The notes: a model not told the origin generated them from the letters alone. 64,000 bases of DNA from Bacteroides sp. 214 (GCF_010501015.1 NZ_QVML01000002.1:460403-524402), one strand, 5' to 3'. Counted from the stretch's first letter, positions 16,173 to 25,640 are shown. Numbers and translations: made by a program.

Positions 16173-18200
16173 TTAAAAATGACCTTTGATAAAATAACTC
16201 TGATTAGAAGGGTCTTTAATGATAATTTCCTTCTCTCGCATGAAGCGGATATAACTTTTGGATGTACGTTCTTTTACATCCATAATCTGCTGTATTTGTT
16301 CGCACAAGTCTATATAAGTGATAAATGTTTGTTGGTCGAAAACTTCACGGGCTACACTTACCAGTTCTTTTTCTTTTCGCTTCTCTTTTTCTTCCCGGGG
16401 CTTTTCTCCACGATACAAGTGCATCCCGGCTTCCTTATCCCATGAAAAAAGCATTAACGGAACATCCAATGGGCTACCTTCCCGTACTTTCAAGGCTTTT
16501 ACTACTGATACAGTCGGTTCATTATCCAATTCTATGGAGAGTATGGCAGCCGATTTCCGTTGCAGTTCCGACCCCAAGTGTCCACGAAGTTTTAATCCGT
16601 TCGGAACATAGTGCAACACACAAACAATACAGGTCTGATATATTCCAGCCAATCGGTAGAGTTCATCAACAACCCGTAAGCTTTCGGCTTCGTCATTGGC
16701 GGAATGTACCAAATCGGCAATACCATCTATTACAACCAACTGGATACCGCCATATTGATAATGAAATTTATCCATACTTTGAACAATAGCCTGTAAACGT
16801 TCTTTGCGGGACATCCCGGTAAGACAGAAGGCTTTCAACTCTTCCGGCTTTTCCGGTTGTTTGGCCCGCTTTAATAGGTTGGAAACATTCTTAAATAGCT
16901 GCACTTCGGATTGTTCCGTGTCATAGAGCAACACAGCTTTATGTTTGTTATTTTCGTAAACATTAATACCAAGCGTATCCACCTGGATGTTTTCTAGTCT
17001 GATTGACCCGGCAACCAACGCAGCAACATAGTTACTTTTCCCAGTCCCTTCGCCACCAGTGATACATAGGATATTCCCTTGTGTACCCAGTGGCACATCC
17101 CCGGCTGATATAATTTCCTGTGCCTTTGCCGGAGGATTATTAAAATCTATTTCGCACGATTTCAGCATAGTCATAGTATCGCTGTATAGAGTATCTAAAA
17201 AATCAAGGAAGAGTTTCAGGAACGATTCACGGCTATTCCCAAGTCTGAAATAATCGGATATATCTTTCTCTTCTTTTGTTCCTGAAAGTGGTAATAGAAG
17301 TCGTTTTACACTGTATTCTGCCAACTGTTTTTCATGTTTGGAAGAACTCTCAAGCCCAGTTTTATCCATATCATAAAGTAGGATGATATGTTTGAACCGA
17401 AAAGAAAGCTTGTGAATGATGCTTGCCGGAATGTTTACAGTTTCACTATTAAAGCATATTGCATGAAACCCTTTTGCTGCAAGGGAAAGAACATCTTTTT
17501 CGCCGCCAGTGATAAAGACAGTATCGCCTTTGGCTGGTAATTGTTCTAATCCGAAGCAATAATTGTCGCCAATCTCTCCGCCATATAAAAAGCGTATTTT
17601 GGAGAAGGGACGATATAGTTTGATAAATCGCTTGTTTTTGTAGCCGAAAATCGGTTCTTCTGGTGATGAAGAGATCGTATAAGGCTTGCCTTCTGAATTT
17701 TCACTTTTGAACTCCCAAACTGAACAGACTTTATATTGTGCCAACAGTTCGGAACTGATGTCGTATTGTTTCCAGTAATCTAATTCTACAGAGGAGAATT
17801 TTTGTTCCTGAAAAGTGTATGCCTTAGATCGCTTTTCGGAGATAGATATGGTTGACTTTGCAATTTGCGGAACTTGAGCTTCTGTATCTTCTGATATCCC
17901 CAACGACAAATCACAGTTTATAGTTTTCAAAATTTCCATAAAGTCATTGGAGTTATTACAGTTCAATCCTTTCAGTTTACCAATAAAGGAAAAGCAATCA
18001 CCACTATATTCGTCATTCCCGAAATCTTTCAGTTTATATACTCCTGTTTTTCTATCGAAATAAACATTACAGGATGCTTTACTGTCTTCATATAATGGGT
18101 TCAGGAAATTCCGACCGACACGCCACTGTCCAGTGATGTAATGTCTGAAAACATTCAACCCGTTTGCCGTCCTATTTAGTATTTCGTCTTTCCTTAACAT
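16173..18200 (-). CDS. Toprim primase / RecA-like ATPase of a mobile element
   Basis: 675 residues. Order: N-terminal zinc-primase-like region (CNVYFDRKTGVYKLKDFG); Toprim at about 225-275 (VFITGGEKDVLSLAAKG, then HIILLYDMDKTG with the DxD); ATPase from about 375, Walker A ITGGEGTGKSNYVAALV and Walker B LVVIDGIADLV; C-terminal winged-helix-like tail. This layout is common in mobilisable elements and serves replication during transfer. It overlaps the upstream HTH gene by 29 bases. No counterpart is present in the left module. Confidence 0.82.
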   Translation of the reverse strand: MLRKDEILNRTANGLNVFRHYITGQWRVGRNFLNPLYEDSKASCNVYFDRKTGVYKLKDFGNDEYSGDCFSFIGKLKGLNCNNSNDFMEILKTINCDLSLGISEDTEAQVPQIAKSTISISEKRSKAYTFQEQKFSSVELDYWKQYDISSELLAQYKVCSVWEFKSENSEGKPYTISSSPEEPIFGYKNKRFIKLYRPFSKIRFLYGGEIGDNYCFGLEQLPAKGDTVFITGGEKDVLSLAAKGFHAICFNSETVNIPASIIHKLSFRFKHIILLYDMDKTGLESSSKHEKQLAEYSVKRLLLPLSGTKEEKDISDYFRLGNSRESFLKLFLDFLDTLYSDTMTMLKSCEIDFNNPPAKAQEIISAGDVPLGTQGNILCITGGEGTGKSNYVAALVAGSIRLENIQVDTLGINVYENNKHKAVLLYDTEQSEVQLFKNVSNLLKRAKQPEKPEELKAFCLTGMSRKERLQAIVQSMDKFHYQYGGIQLVVIDGIADLVHSANDEAESLRVVDELYRLAGIYQTCIVCVLHYVPNGLKLRGHLGSELQRKSAAILSIELDNEPTVSVVKALKVREGSPLDVPLMLFSWDKEAGMHLYRGEKPREEKEKRKEKELVSVAREVFDQQTFITYIDLCEQIQQIMDVKERTSKSYIRFMREKEIIIKDPSNQSYFIKGHF

Positions 18201-18522
18201 GAAGCTTGTGGTTTGTTATTAAATCTTGCATAGACTCCTGAGTACTTTTTATCAAGCGACTTTCAAGCAGGCGTTTGATTTCTCCTATTTTGTAGAAATT
18301 CCGTCCCCGGATTTTAGAATAGCTAACCTCACCTTTGGAGCGAAGCCGTTGCAATGTTCTGTCGCTGATTTTTAAGAATGTGCAGACTTCGTAACTATCC
18401 ACCCATATTTCATCTTCATTTATATCTTCTGACTCCTGATGGTCGAGAACATAACTGGCAATGACATTAATTTTTGCTTGCAATTCCTTGAAAGCTTTTG
18501 ATTCCATTGTTATCACTTCCAT
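18172..18522 (-). CDS. Helix-turn-helix protein, right module (first HTH)
   Basis: 116 residues. IWVDSYEVCTFLKISDRTLQ, RLRSKGEVSYSKI and EIKRLLESRLIK match the left protein at 7805-8119. The start ATG 18522 follows the conserved promoter segment. First gene of the operon HTH, primase, HTH. Confidence 0.8.
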   Translation of the reverse strand: MEVITMESKAFKELQAKINVIASYVLDHQESEDINEDEIWVDSYEVCTFLKISDRTLQRLRSKGEVSYSKIRGRNFYKIGEIKRLLESRLIKSTQESMQDLITNHKLHVKERRNTK

Positions 18523-18545
18523 AATGGTAACTTATTGATTCGGTG

Positions 18546-18553
18546 CAAAGTTC
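18546..18553 (-). promoter_or_regulatory. -7-like box (GAACTTTG) of the right HTH operon
   Basis: GAACTTTG followed by CACCGAATCAATAAG. The left module has GACCTTTG followed by CATCGAATCAATAAG at 7774-7796, so the control region is conserved between the modules although the genes have diverged. Confidence 0.6.
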
Positions 18554-18706
18554 GGGCGTTTCTCAATGTTCGCTAACGAGGCCGGTATGACTTTTCTTGA
18601 ATATTTTACCCAAGGCGTTCGTTTACAGTTTATTAAAATTGAAATTCCTCTGAAAAGCAGAAAAAGAAAATAGAGGTAAGGCCGGGGTAAAATGGACTAC
18701 AAACAA

Positions 18707-18750
18707 AAACACCCGATTCTGACATTAATTCAGGTCAAAAACGGGTGTTT
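18707..18750 (-). terminator. Hairpin between right HTH operon and rteC
   Basis: AAACACCCG (18707-18715) pairs with CGGGTGTTT (18742-18750) across a 26-base loop. It lies 33 bases after the rteC stop, so it can end the rteC transcript; it mirrors the left terminator at 7572-7608. Confidence 0.55.
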
Positions 18751-18783
18751 GAGAAGTATTATCGAACAATACCGACCCCGGTA

Positions 18784-19611
18784 TTATTTCCTACCCATAC
18801 GTCGTAAGAGAACATCCCTTAATTTATCAAGAAATGGTGTAGGTGTATTCCGTATTTTCAAATCGTCCAGAACTCTCGAAAGATTCCCATCCAACTGAAT
18901 ATTAAACACGTTTTGGATATAATCGTAAAGCTGCGTAAGTGGTACATCGCCAAATGTTTTGGCGCTATCCCAAGAGAAAATTTGTTCCTGCAATTCCGTT
19001 TTTGTCCCCTTCCATGTCTTTTTTGTTGCGGGGAAATTAAAAGAACATGCTGACAAACCATTATCATCCAGCAGTTCCATCTCGTGCATCAAATAAGCAG
19101 AAAGCATATCATTCGCTAAAATTTTAGCTACTTTGAAATCACAATTTGTAGAAAAATTAGGATCAAATTCGTAATTGAACGATTCGAGATATTGCTCCAT
19201 ATCAGGTTTGCCACGCAGAAAATAAGCAGTATCCAGATGAGAAGAACACGAACGATAGTAACGAATAAAGTCAAGCCGCTTAGAGTTATATCTATTTATG
19301 CCATCCAATATGTCGTTTAGGTATTCTCGTTGCATATCTACACCCGTAGGTCGACTCATTTCAATATTATAGACTTTTCGATAATATATTAAACGAGAGC
19401 ATAATCTGGGTTTTATGTCTTTGAAGAAGAATATTTCTTCCTCCTCGTCTTTAAAAGTATGTGACAGGATGAATACCTTTAATTGACAGACTGCATCGGA
19501 AAGCATGCGAGAAGCCTCCAAAGATTTCGTGATCATGCTGGCTTCTGAACATTCTATTTGCTCAATCTTAGCATCAACCATTTTTCTAAGACTGGTAGTA
19601 AAATTAATCAT
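18784..19611 (-). CDS. rteC: RteC-family regulator, right module
   Basis: 275 residues. Same family blocks as 3537-4382: FFFKDIKPRLCSRLIYYRKV, YYRSCSSHLDTAYFLRGK and DPNFSTNCDFKVAKILANDM. It diverges strongly elsewhere, so the modules are old relatives, not a fresh duplication. Expected role: activation of excision genes. It is the outer shared gene of the mirror arrangement. Confidence 0.85.
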   Translation of the reverse strand: MINFTTSLRKMVDAKIEQIECSEASMITKSLEASRMLSDAVCQLKVFILSHTFKDEEEEIFFFKDIKPRLCSRLIYYRKVYNIEMSRPTGVDMQREYLNDILDGINRYNSKRLDFIRYYRSCSSHLDTAYFLRGKPDMEQYLESFNYEFDPNFSTNCDFKVAKILANDMLSAYLMHEMELLDDNGLSACSFNFPATKKTWKGTKTELQEQIFSWDSAKTFGDVPLTQLYDYIQNVFNIQLDGNLSRVLDDLKIRNTPTPFLDKLRDVLLRRMGRK

Positions 19612-19641
19612 AGGCTATTATGATATTTAAACCAAAAACAG

Positions 19642-19682
19642 AAAAGAGGATAGTTGTTTTGCATTACCACACACCCTCTTTT
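19642..19682 (-). terminator. Terminator of the MutS2-like gene
   Basis: AAAAGAGG (19642-19649) and CCTCTTTT (19675-19682) pair across a 25-base loop; on the reverse strand it lies just after the stop codon. Moderate stem length. Confidence 0.5.
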
Positions 19683-19696
19683 CTTGTTCTTTGAAT

Positions 19697-21601
19697 TTAT
19701 CTGTTTCCTTTACTTACCAATTCTAATCGTCCTAATGCAACAGTACTTTTTATCATGCCAAATGCGACTATCGCTTGCTTGCCTTGTATTTCCAAGACAC
19801 TACCAACGGCAGTTTGACCATTTAACCGAACGCAATCCCCTTTTTCAATAATGAGAGATTCAGGAGAAGATACTTTAGTTACTTCACCGGATTTTACTTC
19901 GTTTGACTTCGGCTTTTCAGTTGACTGATTTTCAATCGAATCAATCTCCTTGCGTTTATCTTCCCAATAGATTTTATCACGGGCAATAGATTGCAGGAAG
20001 TGATCCATATTGATGAAATCTTCTCCTATTTTAGCCGAAGAATCTATAATAATATCCTCAGGAAGACCAATCCGCCTTGCAACTTCAACTGCAAATGAAC
20101 TTCCCGGATTTCCGATAGAAAGCCTGTATAATGGCTGCATACGTTCTGCATCATAAAGCATCGCTCCGTTTATAATTCCGTCTGTTTCATAAGCGAAGTG
20201 CTTCAAATTCTGAAAGTGAGTTGTAATAATACCGAAGCTATGTTTGTTGTTAAACCTGTCAAGCAAAGTTTCAGCAATTGCACCACCGATTTGTGGCTCT
20301 GTCCCACTTCCGAACTCATCTATCAGGATAAGTGTTTTGCTATCGCAGTTTTCTACAAAAAACTTCATATTCGTCAAATGCGAAGTATAGGTACTTAAGC
20401 TATTTTCTATACTCTGTCCATCACCTATATCTACAAAGATGTGTTCAAACATTCCTGTTCTTGAACTTTCATGTACAGGAATAAGTAATCCGCATTGTAA
20501 CATATACTGTAATAGTGCAACTGTTTTTAAACAAAGTGATTTTCCTCCGGCATTCGCCCCTGATACGATTAACAACCTATTTTCCTGATTAAGAATAATA
20601 TCTAAAGGATATGCTTGTTTACGTTGCTGCAATAACTGTATATTTAGCAATGGATGTATAGCTTGCTTCCATTCAACTTGCTGTTTGTTTTCGAATGTTG
20701 GCTTAATACCATTGATTCTCACGGCAAATGATGCTTTAGCACGAATGAAATCTATCTCTCCCATGAATCTGTAGGAGTGTACAATCTCCGCAATATGTGG
20801 ACGAACAAGGTCTGTAAATGTAATAAGTATCTTTATTACTTCCCGGCGTTCATCGGCTTCCAGTCCTTTAAGCCGGTTACTTGCTTCTACAACTGCTTCC
20901 GGTTCGATATATACAGTTTTGCCACTACCTGACCCCTCGTGAACAGTTCCTTTAATTTTTCGCTTGTTGGCTGCTCCGACCGGAATCATCATACGACCAT
21001 CACGTACACTTAATTGTGTATCCCTTCCGATAAGTCCCGCTTTTTGTGCATCCCGCATAGCAGTCTGCATGTTGCGTGTAATAGCTTTAGTCGCTTCCAG
21101 CTTATCCCTGCGAATATCTGCAAGCCTGCGTGAAGCATTGTCTTTTACTTGACAGGATTTGTCCAATATTGAATTTGCTTTATCTACAATCAACGGAAAG
21201 ACTTTTATATTATCTGCCATTGAAGTAAGGGCAGGATATTTACTCTTTTCTGCATCCGTTTTTGCACTATGCAGGAAGGTTACTATATCGTTGATTGTTT
21301 GAAGGGAGTTCATTAAATCAGAAATCTCCTCTTCTGAAAACCAAACAGTAATATCCTTTTCTATTCGTGATATCGAACTGCGAACATCCAAGAAGAAGTT
21401 TGTGGGAAAATCCTCCCTATTACGTATAATTTGTGTAAACTCACTTGTTTGCTCTAACCATTTTTCAATAGTTGCGTAATCTGTTGAAAAAGTCATTGCT
21501 GTAACTTGTTCTTCTCCGAGTGGAGACAAACATTTTTCTGTAATAAACTGACGGATTGTATCTATTCCTATTTTTTGTTCAAAATTATCTGGATAAATCA
21601 T
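19697..21601 (-). CDS. MutS2-like ATPase without Smr nuclease domain
   Basis: 634 residues from ATG 21601 (MIYPDNFEQKIG, the usual family start; ATG 21616 is possible). Clamp/lever helices come first, then GSGSGKTVYIEP, Walker A SGANAGGKSLCLKT (about 345) and Walker B LILIDEFGSGTEP (about 428). The C-terminal part has a KOW-like segment (IIEKGDCVRLNGQTAVGSVL) and stops, so the Smr endonuclease of typical MutS2 (about 780 residues) is absent. MutS2 proteins act on stalled ribosomes or recombination intermediates. The gene is behind a family-2 leader RNA, so it is probably induced. Confidence 0.82.
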   Translation of the reverse strand: MIYPDNFEQKIGIDTIRQFITEKCLSPLGEEQVTAMTFSTDYATIEKWLEQTSEFTQIIRNREDFPTNFFLDVRSSISRIEKDITVWFSEEEISDLMNSLQTINDIVTFLHSAKTDAEKSKYPALTSMADNIKVFPLIVDKANSILDKSCQVKDNASRRLADIRRDKLEATKAITRNMQTAMRDAQKAGLIGRDTQLSVRDGRMMIPVGAANKRKIKGTVHEGSGSGKTVYIEPEAVVEASNRLKGLEADERREVIKILITFTDLVRPHIAEIVHSYRFMGEIDFIRAKASFAVRINGIKPTFENKQQVEWKQAIHPLLNIQLLQQRKQAYPLDIILNQENRLLIVSGANAGGKSLCLKTVALLQYMLQCGLLIPVHESSRTGMFEHIFVDIGDGQSIENSLSTYTSHLTNMKFFVENCDSKTLILIDEFGSGTEPQIGGAIAETLLDRFNNKHSFGIITTHFQNLKHFAYETDGIINGAMLYDAERMQPLYRLSIGNPGSSFAVEVARRIGLPEDIIIDSSAKIGEDFINMDHFLQSIARDKIYWEDKRKEIDSIENQSTEKPKSNEVKSGEVTKVSSPESLIIEKGDCVRLNGQTAVGSVLEIQGKQAIVAFGMIKSTVALGRLELVSKGNR

Positions 21602-21659
21602 GATCTCATATAACATTATGATATCGGCTGTCGGTTATTATAAAACTAACAGACCGATA

Positions 21660-21838
21660 TACTGTTGATAAAAAAAGTAATTGAATAAAAACTGAGATTT
21701 CCCATATTCCGACAAGATACGGTATTTCAATAGGTGGGGATGTTTTAGAATTTATATCCCTATCTATTTAGTATCATTGACATCTCAATAATAAGAGATG
21801 CGAATTCGTAATATGGTATTTATACGGAAGCAAAATAC
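21660..21838 (-). ncRNA. Structured leader RNA, family 2, copy A (before MutS2-like gene)
   Basis: Reading on the reverse strand: a pairing of CCATATT (in 21808-21816) with AATATGG (in 21702-21710) closes a domain. Inside are the hairpin 21795-21800/21781-21786 (CATCTC/GAGATG) and a GGGAT...ATCCC stem near 21737-21770. The segments around the closing helix (GTATAAATACCATATTACG and ATATGGGAAATCTCAGTTTT) are nearly identical in copy B. An imperfect -7 box (TATTTTGC) is at the 5' end. About 40 bases separate it from the start codon. Confidence 0.65.
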
Positions 21839-21892
21839 ATAAAAATATATTTTAAGTTTTGTTTAATTTATTATAGTTCCTCCCAATCTGAC

Positions 21893-22951
21893 TTACCACT
21901 GGAATGGGAAATACTGTTTTTCAAGAGGTGGAAACAATTTGTTATATTCCTCTGTTTCTTCCTGTGGCAAATTAGCTAAGAAAGGAGATTGATAGAATTT
22001 TCCGTGTATATCTTTCATTCCATTCGGGATAAGTTCCATACCCATGAAAGCGTCGAAGTTTTTTCCATCTTCTGTGGTAATGCCAAATTTATCACAGGTT
22101 TGAAAACCCAATCTCGGATAGTAATCAGGAACACCCAAAATGATGATCCCACAATATCCCGCGTCTGTAGCCATTTGCATTGTTTCTTGTAGCAGCAATT
22201 CACCAACTCCACATCCCCGCCAGTCTACACTTACGCCAAGAGGCCCGAATGTTAAGACATCATGTTGCTTATCTCCATCTTGCACGTATGCAAGGGAATA
22301 AAAAATAGCACCGATGATTTCACCGTCTTTCAATAAGATACGGCTAAGTTTCGGCAGATATTCCGCAGAGTTACGCAATAGGTGAACCAGATAATGTTCG
22401 TCCGCTCCTTTTTGAAATTTGTTCCAAAAAGTTTTTTGCAACATTCGTTCAACTTCGTGATAGTCTTCCAGACGCTCTTCTCGTATTTCAACTTCCGAAC
22501 GAGTTAGCCAAGCCTTGCGTGGTGATTTCCATCCAAACTCTAATGCTAGATCTGCATTGCCGAAGTTTTCCGATGTGAATCCCTCATTTTTGAGAAATTC
22601 TATTGTAGTAGTGGATGGCGGGACTGCTATAATAATCTGTTTTCGTTCGATTTTTGCCCATTCTTTCGCTACCTCAATAAGACTGTGTCCGATACCTTGT
22701 TTTCTGTATTTTACATCAACCCATAATACATTGATGCGAAGTCCTCTGTTTGTTGTTTCTGGGACTGCTTCAATTGCAGCTACCAGTTTTTCGTCTATGA
22801 GAACTCCCCATGCGCACGTTTGTGAGCATGATTCTTTATACAATCTGCTTTCAGTTTGGCATTCTGTTGGTATAATTTGATTCTGCCACTGTTCTTTAGG
22901 TAAATGAATAATGTTATATTCATTACTATGTTTTTTATTAGAAATACCCAT
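21893..22951 (-). CDS. Tandem GNAT N-acetyltransferase
   Basis: 352 residues with two GNAT domains. Domain 1: WVDVKYRKQGIGHSLIEVA, with KQGIG as acetyl-CoA loop. Domain 2: GPLGVSVDWRGCGVGELLLQ, with RGCGVG, and IIILGVPDYYPRLGF, which resembles the YhbS-type group. Substrate unknown; double GNATs include drug-modifying enzymes. Start ATG 22951 is followed by a perfect frame; the leader lies 40 bases upstream. Confidence 0.8.
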   Translation of the reverse strand: MGISNKKHSNEYNIIHLPKEQWQNQIIPTECQTESRLYKESCSQTCAWGVLIDEKLVAAIEAVPETTNRGLRINVLWVDVKYRKQGIGHSLIEVAKEWAKIERKQIIIAVPPSTTTIEFLKNEGFTSENFGNADLALEFGWKSPRKAWLTRSEVEIREERLEDYHEVERMLQKTFWNKFQKGADEHYLVHLLRNSAEYLPKLSRILLKDGEIIGAIFYSLAYVQDGDKQHDVLTFGPLGVSVDWRGCGVGELLLQETMQMATDAGYCGIIILGVPDYYPRLGFQTCDKFGITTEDGKNFDAFMGMELIPNGMKDIHGKFYQSPFLANLPQEETEEYNKLFPPLEKQYFPFQW

Positions 22952-22999
22952 GATTCCGTATTTTTAATACAATACAAGCCAACAGCTTTAATAAAGCTG

Positions 23000-23227
23000 A
23001 CAGGTCAATATTCGATTAATAAAAAGTAATTGATTAAAAACAGAAATTTCCCATATTACAACAATATACACTCCTTTACTATAAATATAGGATATCGCAG
23101 AGACAACACCCAATAATCTATAAGTGTAATAGGCTTCTCAAAAGATTAGAGAAGCGAACTTGTAATATGGTATTTACACGGACTCAAATCGCATAAAGGC
23201 ATTTTCTTTTTTGTGGCTGCAAAGGTA
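23000..23227 (-). ncRNA. Structured leader RNA, family 2, copy B, with promoter (before double GNAT gene)
   Basis: The -7 box TACCTTTG is at 23227-23220. Closing helix: 23162-23170 with 23051-23059, nine perfect pairs (copy A keeps seven). Hairpin 23149-23155/23133-23139 is GCTTCTC/GAGAAGC, against CATCTC/GAGATG in copy A, which is a compensating change. The 3' segment ATATGGGAAATTTCTGTTTT, then TCAATTACTTTTT, is shared. A frame of 18 codons (MPLCDLSPCKYHITSSLL) starts 12 bases downstream of the expected transcript start and ends in the hairpin. Confidence 0.68.
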
Positions 23228-23295
23228 AGTACTTTTTTCTAAAAAATGAAGAAATATTTTTTATTTCTCAGATTGTAAGGTGATGAACTATGATA

Positions 23296-23822
23296 TCATA
23301 CCTTTTTATATTCTACCATTAAGACGCCAGAAGGAAAAATCGCATTATTCAACAACTCCCATTTTGACTCTTTGGGCTGTTCTGGAAATAAAGAAATACC
23401 TTTGCCAAGAATAACAGGAATATAAGCTATCTGCATTTCGTCTACTAAATCGGCAGCCAAGAACATTGAAATCAACTCGCCACCGCCAAATAGCCAAATG
23501 TTCTTTCCCGGTTCATTACGCAGATCGGCAATGCGTTCAATCACATTCTCCGTAATGAATTTAATATTTTCTTTTTCTTCCCATCATGACGAGAAACTAC
23601 ATAAACCACTTTGTCGGCATACGCACCCATCGCATCCATATTTGATAATTCACGCCAAGAACGGCCACCCATGATAATCGTATCAATCGAATCCATAAAT
23701 TCTTTGTAGCCATAATTCATTTCTTCAGTAATAGGAAATTCCGAAAGCCATTCGATGCCACCGTCCGGTTCGGCAATACGCCCGTCAAGCGATGCAGCAA
23801 TGTAAAGGATAATCTTTTTCAT
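23296..23822 (-). pseudogene. DHFR-family gene with a one-base frameshift
   Basis: Close relative of 4655-5182 (AASLDGRIAEPDGGIEWLSE, TIIMGGRSWREL). The first part runs 23822-23541, and the second part resumes in the other frame (NIWLFGGGELISMFLAADLV) down to 23296. At about 23582 CATGATGGG replaces the expected CATGATTGG of SRHDW. Adding one T restores SRHDWEEKENIKFIT to match the intact copy. It could be a true mutation or a sequencing error. Preceded by leader RNA family 1. Confidence 0.88.
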
Positions 23823-23866
23823 GTTTTTTTGAATTTAATTGTTCATACCATCGCTCGCTGTACTTC

Positions 23867-24087
23867 AAAAAAAGAAGCGTGGAACTCACGCAGTTCCAAC
23901 ACGAGGTACTGGTATACCCTTTGAAAGAAACAGGCAAGCCCACGCCATACTTTCGTATAGCATGAACATTGCGCTATCAGTCTCTTTCAAATGAAAATTA
24001 CCAGTTTCCGTGTTGAGACGTTCAGCGAACGTTATGTTATATCTAAACGGACGAATCCGTTAAATTCTGTATTTTGATGCAAAGGTA
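23867..24087 (-). ncRNA. Structured leader RNA, family 1, copy 2, with promoter (before frameshifted DHFR-family gene)
   Basis: The -7 box TACCTTTG is at 24087-24080. Next, on the reverse strand, an AACGGA-TTCG-TCCGTT hairpin, the same ACGTTC-gct-GAACGT hairpin, closing helix CAACAC (24015-24010)/GTGTTG (23902-23897) plus ACTGGTA (24005-23999)/TACCAGT (23914-23908), inner helix TTTGAAAGA (23991-23983)/TCTTTCAAA (23928-23920), and the invariant GAAA-capped stem (23964-23955/23950-23941). It ends CCACGC then a T-rich run (23873-23867). A 27-codon frame starting MFMLYESMAW also crosses it. Confidence 0.78.
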
Positions 24088-24093
24088 CAAATC

Positions 24094-24858
24094 TTAGCCG
24101 ATTTCAATTACCTTTCCGGGATCAAATGTGTGATGTTCATTATGGGATACATATCCCAACTGGTTGCTCACGCATTGCGTTTTCCCTATAATCTTATCTA
24201 TATTCCGGTGTGAATGACCGTAAATCCAGTATTCAATCGGACTATTTTCGATGAATGATTTCAATTCGACCGTAAATGCTCCATTTATTTTGCTTCCGGC
24301 AAAATCAGATGAAGCTAATTGGAATGACGGAACATGATGTGTTACGACAATGATGTGGTCGGCTGTACTTCTTGCAACTTCATTCTGAATGAAATGAAAA
24401 CACTTATCGTGTTCACGGTTAAAATCAGCAAAAGTCAATGTTTCTCCTTTGTATAAAATTCGGTGAAAGTCAGTAACCCCACGTTCGGTAGGGTAGGCTT
24501 CTTCCAATGGGATTTTCGCCCACAATGTTGAAACAATAATATCGACATTCTCAATCCTGACAACTGCATTGTAGTAACATTTTACATTATCTCGGATTGA
24601 ACAAACCAGACCTTGAGGCATTTCTGCTAAATCGTAGTATTTGTACAGTTCGTGGTTACCCACAGCAACGAGAACTTGTTTGTAATTCTCCGAAGCCCAA
24701 TCCCAAAACGGATGCTTATTGTAATTGTCATCGTTCAGGTACCCTATATCACCTGCAAGAATAAGAATCTCTCCTGCCGGGAGAAGCGGATTCTCCTTTA
24801 GAAACCTCGAATTATCATGAAATTCAAGATGTAAGTCTGATGCGTATTGAATTTTCAT
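24094..24858 (-). CDS. Calcineurin-like metallophosphoesterase
   Basis: 254 residues. The metal-binding motifs are complete: SDLHLE, LAGDIGY, VGNHELY, VTHHVPS and YGHSHRN. The start is 2 bases after the NTase stop, so it is the third gene of the operon 26590-24094. Family members are cyclic-nucleotide or nucleotide phosphoesterases. Its place behind an AbiE-like pair is unusual. Confidence 0.85.
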   Translation of the reverse strand: MKIQYASDLHLEFHDNSRFLKENPLLPAGEILILAGDIGYLNDDNYNKHPFWDWASENYKQVLVAVGNHELYKYYDLAEMPQGLVCSIRDNVKCYYNAVVRIENVDIIVSTLWAKIPLEEAYPTERGVTDFHRILYKGETLTFADFNREHDKCFHFIQNEVARSTADHIIVVTHHVPSFQLASSDFAGSKINGAFTVELKSFIENSPIEYWIYGHSHRNIDKIIGKTQCVSNQLGYVSHNEHHTFDPGKVIEIG

Positions 24859-24860
24859 TG

Positions 24861-25640
24861 CTATTTAATTCCGAATATTTCTTTCATAATCTCTATAAAT
24901 CCCCTGATATCACTGTCGGTACGTTGCAAACTATCCCGCAAAGATTGGTTTGGCAGAGAATCTTCTATCATTCCAATAAAGGCAACCAATTCACTCTTCA
25001 TCGTAGCCGACAATTCAACAGGAGTGAATGGATCGATGCGCATAGCCAACAACTTGAAAACATCATCACGGTGCTTTTTGATATCACTGCTACGAACATT
25101 CGGGTTTGTTTTCTTTTCTTCCGTAAGATTCAGAAACGCTTTTACCTTTAAGCATAAAAGAGATAATGGATCTGCAATACGAACACCTTCCTCGATGATG
25201 CTACTATTAATCGTCTGATGATAGTATTCTTCATCCATCAGTATAGCTGATAAACTTGAAATGTCTTCGCCAGCCGGAATGGGTGTCAAATGAAATCCTG
25301 TCGGTTCTCCCAATACATCAGGAAACTTTGACAACAATTCAATTTGAACCGGAAACCCATTTTTAGGGTTGATAAACCGGAATAATTCGGTTGCCGGTTC
25401 TTTATCGTCTCGTTTTCGTTCACGGTTTTTGTATTCACCCAAGTTAATAAACTCCCAAAAGCGCAGAGCAAATTCAGGGGTCATCTTCTCAATGACTAAT
25501 ATCATGTCGATATCGTCGGTTGCTCGTGGGCGCATATCTGTATCCCGCAAAGCTATGTCGCAAGCTGTTCCGCCAATGATAACATAGTTGTCTTCAAATC
25601 CGGCGAAGTATTCTTTGAATATTTCCAGTCCTTTTACCAT
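24861..25640 (-). CDS. AbiEii-like nucleotidyltransferase
   Basis: 259 residues. YVIIGGTACDIAL and RATDDIDMILV give the GG and DxD signature of NTases; later ADPLSLLCLKVKAFLNL and KKHRDDVFKLLAMRID fit the helical part of AbiEii-type proteins. Its ATG overlaps the upstream gene by 7 bases. In AbiE systems this protein is the toxin that modifies tRNA or other targets. Family call moderate. Confidence 0.7.
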   Translation of the reverse strand: MVKGLEIFKEYFAGFEDNYVIIGGTACDIALRDTDMRPRATDDIDMILVIEKMTPEFALRFWEFINLGEYKNRERKRDDKEPATELFRFINPKNGFPVQIELLSKFPDVLGEPTGFHLTPIPAGEDISSLSAILMDEEYYHQTINSSIIEEGVRIADPLSLLCLKVKAFLNLTEEKKTNPNVRSSDIKKHRDDVFKLLAMRIDPFTPVELSATMKSELVAFIGMIEDSLPNQSLRDSLQRTDSDIRGFIEIMKEIFGIK

